A stretch of 5,000 nt of DNA. It comes from Methanobacteriota archaeon. GTDB lineage: Archaea > Methanobacteriota > Methanobacteria > Methanobacteriales > Methanobacteriaceae. Position 1 is the stretch's first letter, and every line of letters begins with the position of its first letter. Below the pieces are notes generated by a model that had not been told where the DNA came from, ran no database searches, and saw only the letters and a program-made list of their open reading frames with translations. Below, piece by piece: positions 1 to 5,000 of this stretch. A program made the position numbers and the translations under genes. The stretch is from NCBI GenBank assembly GCA_029556335.1, contig JAKQFA010000050.1:1-5000 (forward strand), in the 5' to 3' direction.

Positions 1-126
1 CAAACCATCATCGCCCTGGAACAGGGAAGATACAATCCTTCACTGGTTCTGGCCTACCGAATAACAAGGGCTCTGAAGAAAGATCATGTGGAAGAAGTGT
101 TTGAAATCGAGGAAGATGTAAATTGA
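1..126 (+). CDS. XRE/Cro-family helix-turn-helix regulator, C-terminal part (5' end outside window)
   Basis: Frame 1 is open from the left edge and ends at TGA 124-126, giving 41 visible residues. It begins QTIIALEQGRYNPSLVLAYR and ends in an acidic tail (EEVFEIEEDVN). The Q-T-I-x-x-L-E-Q-G-R-Y-N-P-S motif is the recognition-helix end and following turn of the compact XRE/Cro DNA-binding family (YozG/YgzD-like). Such proteins are usually about 65-75 residues and little more than one HTH domain, so roughly 25-30 N-terminal residues probably lie upstream. They act as cytoplasmic dimeric repressors or activators. The gene lies 58 bases upstream of the ABC permease on the same strand. It could therefore control that operon or an upstream partner gene, but this is inference from position. 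Family assignment is firm; target is unknown. Confidence 0.85.
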   Translation, partial: QTIIALEQGRYNPSLVLAYRITRALKKDHVEEVFEIEEDVN

Positions 127-130
127 GGAA

Positions 131-178
131 GCTTATAATAAATAGTAATAAATTTCATATAAGTAATCATAAAGGGGT
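131..178 (+). promoter_or_regulatory. Putative promoter and ribosome site for the ABC transporter operon
   Basis: The 58-base gap between the regulator and the permease is very AT-rich. TTATAATAAA at 133-142 resembles an archaeal TATA box, with a purine-rich GAGGAAG just upstream at 125-131 where a BRE would lie. Initiation about 25 bases downstream would fall near 160-168 and keep the ribosome site AGGGG (173-177), 7 bases before the ATG at 185. A second AT-rich match, TCATATAAG (155-163), would start transcription almost at the ATG and lose that site, so the first is preferred. Read-through from the regulator gene remains possible. Confidence 0.4.
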
Positions 179-184
179 TACAAA

Positions 185-1267
185 ATGGGAATTTACAGAT
201 TATCATTGAAGAACATTAAAAGAAGAAAGCTCAGAAGCATCCTGACCATGCTGGGCATAATAATCGGGGTGGCCACCCTGGTACTTCTCATAGGCGCCGG
301 TACGGGAATGAAAGCCTACACCAAAGACCAAATTCAGTCCATGGCAGGAGATATAGTAATATACAATAGTTCCGGGGGCATGTACGCGTCTGGAGAATAT
401 TATCTAAATTCAGCCACCGTTTCCAAAATTAAAAACTTATCACAAATTTATAACGTACGGGAAGATACTCAATTTAATTCGAATATTAAAAACTCTCCTG
501 TAGTGGTGGTGGGACTTTCGGATTGGAGTCAGATTAAGGTGAACGGAACCACAGGAGTGGTAATTGATAAAGCAATGGCTGATAAGTTTGGTTACAAAAT
601 AGGTAGCACAATTACAATTAAAGATCAGGAGTTCACGATAACCGGCACTACCAAGCAAATGTCCATGGGAATGGGTCTTGTGTTCCTGGACATTGATAAG
701 GCATTGCCACTAAATGATAACAAAGTGTCGAGTGTCACTGCCAGCACCAAGGGGGATCCAGAATCTGTTAAAAAGGACGTGGAAAGTCAGGTTCCAGGGA
801 CCATGGCCCTCACTCAGTCCGATTTCACAAAACAGATCGATGATATGATGAACGGCATAATGCTATTCATCGGAGCCATTGCCAGCATCGGACTAATTGT
901 GGGAGTTATTAGTATCGTGAACATTATGCTGGTGAATGTAACCGAGAGAACCCGCGAGATAGGTGTTTTAAAGGCCATAGGATTCACCAACCACGAAGTG
1001 CTGGGTAGCATCCTGGTGGAGGCCGGCTTTTTAGGTTTTATCGGAGCTGTAATTGGTTTGATACTGGCGGCAGTACTCCTTCAATTGGCCATAATTTTCT
1101 TCGGACCGCAGCTGGGTATGGAAGACATTAATTTGCTTTACATGCTCCCTCCCTGGTTGATTGTGGCTGTCATCGGTGGGGCCACACTCCTCAGTATGTT
1201 GGCCGGCTTGTATCCGGCGTGGAAGGCGTCCAGGTTGAACGTGGTGGAGGCGTTGCGTCATGAATGA
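185..1267 (+). CDS. ABC transporter permease, MacB/FtsX type
   Basis: This 360-residue inner-membrane protein has the four-helix MacB/FtsX layout. A basic N-terminus (LKNIKRRKLRS) leads into TM1 at about residues 19-41. An extracytoplasmic domain follows at about 43-220, then TM2 (226-250), TM3 (about 279-305) and TM4 (about 323-345). The cytosolic segment TERTREIGVLKAIG (253-266) is the conserved coupling region that contacts the ATPase, and the end (YPAWKASRLNVVEALRHE) is the usual family signature. MacB-family permeases work as mechanotransmitters or export lipids, peptides or drugs rather than importing solutes. At 360 residues it is at the short end, with a reduced outer domain, as in many archaeal and Gram-positive members that have no outer-membrane partner. 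The ATG at 185 has AGGGG 7 bases upstream. It is co-transcribed with the ATPase that follows. Substrate cannot be read from sequence. Confidence 0.93.
   Translation: MGIYRLSLKNIKRRKLRSILTMLGIIIGVATLVLLIGAGTGMKAYTKDQIQSMAGDIVIYNSSGGMYASGEYYLNSATVSKIKNLSQIYNVREDTQFNSNIKNSPVVVVGLSDWSQIKVNGTTGVVIDKAMADKFGYKIGSTITIKDQEFTITGTTKQMSMGMGLVFLDIDKALPLNDNKVSSVTASTKGDPESVKKDVESQVPGTMALTQSDFTKQIDDMMNGIMLFIGAIASIGLIVGVISIVNIMLVNVTERTREIGVLKAIGFTNHEVLGSILVEAGFLGFIGAVIGLILAAVLLQLAIIFFGPQLGMEDINLLYMLPPWLIVAVIGGATLLSMLAGLYPAWKASRLNVVEALRHE
1246..1250 (+). promoter_or_regulatory. Ribosome site for the ATPase, inside the permease gene
   Basis: GGAGG lies in the last codons of the permease, 9 bases before the ATG at 1260. 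It fixes the ATPase start at 1260 and gives an 8-base overlap with the permease stop (1265-1267), an arrangement typical of translationally coupled subunits needed in fixed ratio. Confidence 0.7.
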
Positions 1268-1931
1268 AATAATAGTCCTGGAAAAAGTTCGTAAGGAATA
1301 TCATGTGGGTGAAGAGACCGTAAATGCTCTTCGGGGACTGGATCTGGTGATAAAGAAGGGTTCCTTCATAGCCATAATGGGCCCCTCTGGTTCCGGGAAA
1401 TCCACCCTGTTACACCTGGCCGGGATACTGGATGTGCCTACCACTGGAACAGTATCCCTGGAAGGTAAAGATATTAAAGAATATTCCAGTAAGGAACAGG
1501 CACAGTTACGTCGCCATAAAATCGGGTTCATCTTTCAACGCTACAACCTGATGCCCCAACTCACTGTACTGGAAAACGTTCTATTACCTATGGTTAAACC
1601 TGATCCAGAAAAAGCCAAGGCCATTCTAGATAAACTGGGCCTGTCTGACAAATATGATCGATTTCAAGGACAGCTTTCCGGCGGAGAACAACAAAGGGTG
1701 GTCATAGCTCGTGCTCTGGCCAATGATCCTGCCATCATCCTGGCTGATGAACCCACCGGAGAACTGGACACCGAGAACACCCGCATAATAATGAACATAC
1801 TCCGCGAACTTAATCAGAAAGAGGGAATAACCATTGTAGTGGTGACCCATAACCCTATTGCTGCAGAATATGCGGAAAAGGTTATAAAAATGCAAGATGG
1901 TGTCATAATAGGAGAAAATAGCCAGAACTAG
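1260..1931 (+). CDS. ABC transporter ATP-binding protein, LolD/MacB type
   Basis: This 223-residue cytosolic ATPase carries every expected motif. Walker A is GPSGSGKST (41-49), the Q-loop is FQRYNLMP with Gln93, and the signature is LSGGEQQR (139-146). Walker B is IILADEPTG (159-167) with Asp163 and catalytic Glu164, the D-loop is around ELD (168-170), and the switch His is His197 in VVVTHNP. The DEPTGELD and FQxYNLxPxLT patterns place it in the LolD/MacB/FtsE group, which pairs with MacB-type permeases like the one just upstream. Full length for the family and apparently active. Two copies should power a homodimer of the upstream permease. No MacA-like adaptor or outer-membrane partner is present in the window. 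The family is certain; whether it exports a substrate or transmits force is not. Confidence 0.95.
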   Translation: MNEIIVLEKVRKEYHVGEETVNALRGLDLVIKKGSFIAIMGPSGSGKSTLLHLAGILDVPTTGTVSLEGKDIKEYSSKEQAQLRRHKIGFIFQRYNLMPQLTVLENVLLPMVKPDPEKAKAILDKLGLSDKYDRFQGQLSGGEQQRVVIARALANDPAIILADEPTGELDTENTRIIMNILRELNQKEGITIVVVTHNPIAAEYAEKVIKMQDGVIIGENSQN

Positions 1932-1933
1932 TT

Positions 1934-2005
1934 TGGCAGAAGTAGATTCTTTTTATGACAATTTGCTGGCAGAATGGGTTATTCCGGAGTATTCTACTTC
2001 CGCCA
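1934..2005 (-). terminator. Long-range inverted repeat at the 3' end of the RaSEA gene
   Basis: TGGCAGAAGTAGA (1934-1946) and TCTACTTCCGCCA (1993-2005) are inverted repeats separated by 46 bases. In the minus-strand RNA all 13 positions can pair, with one G-U wobble; in the plus-strand RNA that position is an A-C mismatch. The better fit on the minus strand, with one arm in the last codons and the other past the stop, suggests a 3'-end structure of the RaSEA message (terminator or stability element). The loop is long, so chance cannot be excluded. Confidence 0.35.
1950..1954 (+). terminator. T-tract, possible end of the ABC operon transcript
   Basis: A run of five T begins 19 bases after the ATPase stop, in the only non-coding sequence between the converging genes. 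Archaeal RNA polymerase commonly terminates at such T-tracts, often without a hairpin. The run is short and overlaps the stop codon of the opposite gene (1953-1955), so the call is tentative. Confidence 0.35.
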
Positions 2006-3026
2006 GCCATTTACTTCTGCATTTGCATTCAAAATCCTCAGGAATGGTTTGATGTATGTTGGACTGGATGATCATATCCTTCAGGGCAGAGTTACACTTT
2101 TTACAGTTGTAGGGCCCCCTACGTGTCCCAAATCCGGCGGTGTCCATGATCACCGGAATCTTGACTAGACTCCGGACTCTTCTTATTATTTCAATGACAC
2201 TCCAGATCCAGGGTGGCTGATAAGAACCCTTCCTCCAGAGCATCTCCATTAAAGTACCCTTGTGTATGGTAGAAGGACAGAATGAAACACGGTCCACTCC
2301 TGATTGTTCTGCATACTCTGCCGATTGGATGGCATCACTAATGGCTTCCTTTTCACTTGTAAGGATAGGTTTCACCAGAAGGTACACCTTGGATCTTACT
2401 GGATATTCAGATTTAAGTTCCTGAATTATGGACACAGCCCGTTCAAACTCTTCATTGGAAAAACCTTTATTGATTATGTTCAACCGGCGCCTTTCATCCC
2501 AGGTTTCCAAGCCCATGGATACCTCAAATATTTTACCCGGCAAAGCCTCACAACACTCCCGGAGAACTTCTCTGGTGACGTACTCTGGACGGGATTCCAC
2601 CACTACCTCCTCTATTTCGGGATAATCATCCAGGGCCATGAGAATTCCCTGCCTGGCCTTTACTGGAACTTCTTCTGGGTTGAGGAAGCTGCCTGATACG
2701 AATAACTTCACGGCAGTTGGACTTTCCAGTGCCTCTCTTTGTATCTGCTTCTTAAGGTGTTCATGAAATATTCCCAGCAGCTCCTCTGCAGTCACGGTCT
2801 CAAGGGGTGAATCTGCCACGTAACTGCACATGGTACACCCACCAGAATCAGAAAGAGCCCAGGCACAACCAGGGGTGGGCAGTACCATGAATATGCTTCG
2901 ACCAGGGCCGGAGTAAAGCAGGTCCTCGCTGGACCAGCTGGCTGCCAGTTTTCGCGGTGATTTTTTATCGATTCTTCCCAGTGATCTTTCTCTCAGTTCC
3001 CGGTTTAACTTGTTTATTCCCATCAT
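1953..3026 (-). CDS. raSEA: Radical SAM protein RaSEA, archaeosine synthase partner subunit
   Basis: This 357-residue radical SAM enzyme (TIGR01210-type) has an N-terminal cluster motif C54-x9-C64-x2-C67 (PTPGC...GGCTMCSY), the ELP3-like spacing rather than the classic CxxxCxxC. The barrel carries family-typical segments: LFVSGSFLNPEEVP, VVVESRPEYVT, VSMGLETWD and DTAGFGTRRGPYNC. A C-terminal set C308-x2-C311 and C334-x-C336 could bind zinc. In archaea RaSEA works with ArcS: ArcS attaches lysine to preQ0 at tRNA position 15, and RaSEA cleaves the lysine-derived C-N bond to leave the formamidine of archaeosine (G+). ArcS is not in this window. Two ATGs are adjacent (3024-3026 and 3021-3023). 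GGAAGG lies 4 bases before the first and 7 before the second, so the second may be the real start. It converges on the ABC operon with a 21-base gap. The assignment rests on recognised family motifs, not a search. Confidence 0.85.
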   Translation of the reverse strand: MMGINKLNRELRERSLGRIDKKSPRKLAASWSSEDLLYSGPGRSIFMVLPTPGCAWALSDSGGCTMCSYVADSPLETVTAEELLGIFHEHLKKQIQREALESPTAVKLFVSGSFLNPEEVPVKARQGILMALDDYPEIEEVVVESRPEYVTREVLRECCEALPGKIFEVSMGLETWDERRRLNIINKGFSNEEFERAVSIIQELKSEYPVRSKVYLLVKPILTSEKEAISDAIQSAEYAEQSGVDRVSFCPSTIHKGTLMEMLWRKGSYQPPWIWSVIEIIRRVRSLVKIPVIMDTAGFGTRRGPYNCKKCNSALKDMIIQSNIHQTIPEDFECKCRSKWLAEVEYSGITHSASKLS

Positions 3027-3070
3027 TTAACCTTCCAATGAAATATCAGGATCATAATAGTAATCTGAAG

Positions 3071-3086
3071 ATATTATATATTAAAT
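3071..3086. promoter_or_regulatory. Shared divergent TATA-rich promoter core
   Basis: TTATATATTAA (3074-3084) in an AT-rich block is the only strong TATA-like element between the two divergent radical SAM genes, and it is almost palindromic. Initiation about 25 bases away would start the plus transcript near 3100-3108 and the minus transcript near 3050. Both leave room for the ribosome sites seen at 3135-3139 (plus) and 3031-3036 (minus). It may be used in both directions, or one gene may rely on a weaker box such as the minus-strand TACTATTATG around 3048-3059. Confidence 0.45.
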
Positions 3087-3134
3087 GGATAATCTAAGTC
3101 TTTCTAACACTTTTTGGATAAAAGACATAACTGT

Positions 3135-3139
3135 GGTGA
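3135..3139 (+). promoter_or_regulatory. Ribosome site that favours the GTG start of the SplB-like gene
   Basis: GGTGA, a match to the archaeal anti-Shine-Dalgarno (GGAGGTGAT core), lies 4 bases before an in-frame GTG at 3144. The longer alternative, a TTG at 3114, has only CTAACACTTT upstream and no ribosome site. This decides the start in favour of 3144. Confidence 0.55.
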
Positions 3140-3143
3140 AAAG

Positions 3144-4031
3144 GTGGTCCGGAAAATTAAGGTTAAATCCGTCCTGAACAAGCAGAAACATGTTGATAAC
3201 TGGTTTTTGACTGGTTACTCCCTCAACCCCTATTCAGGGTGTTCATTTAACTGCGTGTACTGTTACACCCGTGGAAGTAAATACGGGGAGCATCAGGTGC
3301 CAGGGCTGGCAGTTAAAATCAATGGCCCCGAGGTACTGGTTAGACAGTTGAAAAACCGGGCCCGGAAAAAAGAGTATGCTTTTATAGCCCTGGGTTCAGC
3401 CACTGATCCTTACCTTCCGGTGGAGGAGGAGTATAAAATCACCCAGGAGTTTCTCAGGATCATCCTCCGCTTCCACTTTCCTGTTCATGTTCTAACCCGA
3501 TCACCACTGATATTACGGGATCTGGACCTGTTACGTAAGATTGGAGAAAAGGCCATTATTTCCAGGGAACTTCAGGACCGACTGGATAAGGGGGTGATCA
3601 TCTCCTTTTCCTTCTCCACCATGGATCCGGAGCTGGCCAGCATATTCGAACCCGGGGCCCCTGAACCAGAACTAAGGTTGGAAACCATGAGAAAATGTAA
3701 GGAGGCCGGGTTCATGGTGGGGGCGGTGTTCATGCCCCTGTTACCCTACCTTACTGACACCGAGGAATCTCTGGATTATATGATTGGCCGGGTAAAGAAT
3801 CAGGGGGCTGATTTTGTCCTGGCTGCTGCTCTGACCCTGTTTGGTGATGGCCCTGCTGATTGCAGGACCCGTTATTACCAGGCATTGCAGGAACATTTTC
3901 CAGAGAAAGTACCAGAGACCCGGGCCCTCTTCGGAAAGTCCTTTGCACCTTCCTGGAAATATCAGCGAGAGCTTTACCTCAGGGTGAAGAATTTGTCCAA
4001 GAACCACAAAATCAGAAACAGTGTAATTTGA
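3144..4031 (+). CDS. SplB-like radical SAM protein (COG1533), function unknown
   Basis: From the GTG at 3144 this is 295 residues; a TTG at 3114 would add ten (MDKRHNCGEK) but has no ribosome site. The radical SAM cluster motif is C33-x3-C37-x2-C40 within NPYSGCSFNCVYCYTRGSKYG, preceded by VKSVLNKQKHVDNWF as is usual in COG1533. Further family marks are ALGSATDPYLPVEEEYKITQ (about 85-104), VLTRSPLILRDLDLL and SFSTMDPELASIFEPGAP, then a variable C-terminal third (PSWKYQRELYLRVKNLSK). The family is named after bacterial spore photoproduct lyase, but most members, including those in non-sporulating archaea, have no known reaction. DNA repair should not be assumed. It is divergent from RaSEA and converges on mer with a 28-base gap. 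GAG, CTG and GTG codons are common, unlike in mer. Radical SAM identity is firm; role is unknown. Confidence 0.9.
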   Translation: MVRKIKVKSVLNKQKHVDNWFLTGYSLNPYSGCSFNCVYCYTRGSKYGEHQVPGLAVKINGPEVLVRQLKNRARKKEYAFIALGSATDPYLPVEEEYKITQEFLRIILRFHFPVHVLTRSPLILRDLDLLRKIGEKAIISRELQDRLDKGVIISFSFSTMDPELASIFEPGAPEPELRLETMRKCKEAGFMVGAVFMPLLPYLTDTEESLDYMIGRVKNQGADFVLAAALTLFGDGPADCRTRYYQALQEHFPEKVPETRALFGKSFAPSWKYQRELYLRVKNLSKNHKIRNSVI

Positions 4032-4059
4032 AAAATAAAAAAGGAAAGAAGAAGTTTAT

Positions 4060-4083
<24 letters not shown>
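4031..4083 (-). terminator. Hairpin plus T-tract terminator of mer
   Basis: On the minus strand, GGAGAAGTT (4083-4075) can pair with AACTTCTTC (4056-4048), giving 9 base pairs including one G-U around an 18-base loop that holds the mer stop codon. TTTCC, six T (4042-4037), A and five T (4035-4031) follow. This resembles an intrinsic terminator and is the strongest 3'-end signal in the window. The T-tract touches the stop codon of the opposing SplB-like gene (4029-4031), so the two 3' ends are tightly packed. Confidence 0.55.

Positions 4084-5000
<917 letters not shown>

Noticed and set aside
185..1931. Lipoprotein-releasing (LolCDE) or macrolide exporter (MacAB) system
   Set aside because: The motifs fit the broader superfamily, but there is no MacA-like adaptor, no outer membrane in this lineage, and no substrate-specific feature. 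Only the general MacB/FtsX type is called.
2304..2696. 130-codon plus-strand open frame opposite RaSEA
   Set aside because: It is antisense to conserved radical SAM coding sequence, its translation is rich in aromatic residues with no family resemblance, and it has no promoter or ribosome site.
3144..4031. Genuine spore photoproduct lyase
   Set aside because: Only the general COG1533 features are visible. The organism is a non-sporulating methanogen, and I cannot identify the lyase's specific catalytic cysteine, so a DNA-repair function is not supported.

Overview
The window looks like chromosome from a hydrogenotrophic methanogenic archaeon of the order Methanobacteriales, most probably a mesophilic Methanobacterium-like organism. 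The diagnostic gene is mer on the minus strand at the right edge, the F420-dependent methylene-tetrahydromethanopterin reductase of methanogenesis. An archaeosine-synthesis radical SAM protein, AT-rich TATA-like boxes, GGAGG/GGTGA-type ribosome sites and T-tract gene ends all fit an archaeon. The genus is inferred from how the proteins read, not from a search.

Layout, left to right: (1) 1-126, the last 41 codons of a small XRE/Cro-type helix-turn-helix regulator, plus strand. (2) 185-1931, a two-gene ABC transporter operon: a MacB/FtsX-type permease and a LolD/MacB-type ATPase that overlap by 8 bases, with the second gene's ribosome site inside the first. (3) 1953-3026, minus strand, a radical SAM protein recognised as RaSEA, the archaeosine synthase partner subunit. 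It converges on the ABC operon with only 21 bases between the stop codons. (4) 3027-3143, a short divergent promoter region with one nearly palindromic TATA-rich core that could serve both directions. (5) 3144-4031, plus strand, a second radical SAM protein of the SplB-like (COG1533) family, function unknown. (6) 4060-5000, minus strand, mer, running off the right edge and lacking only about nine N-terminal residues. Its 3' end carries a hairpin followed by a T-rich tract.

Functionally these are neighbours rather than one pathway. The regulator plus ABC pair may be a regulated export or membrane-stress module. RaSEA acts in tRNA modification (archaeosine at position 15). Mer is a core energy-metabolism enzyme, and its strong codon bias suggests high expression. 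The least understood gene is the SplB-like radical SAM protein, divergently paired with RaSEA. I found no mobile element, CRISPR array, tRNA or rRNA, and no convincing new multi-gene system. The findings are modest: start-site choice, 3'-end structures, promoter sharing and the uncharacterised radical SAM gene.
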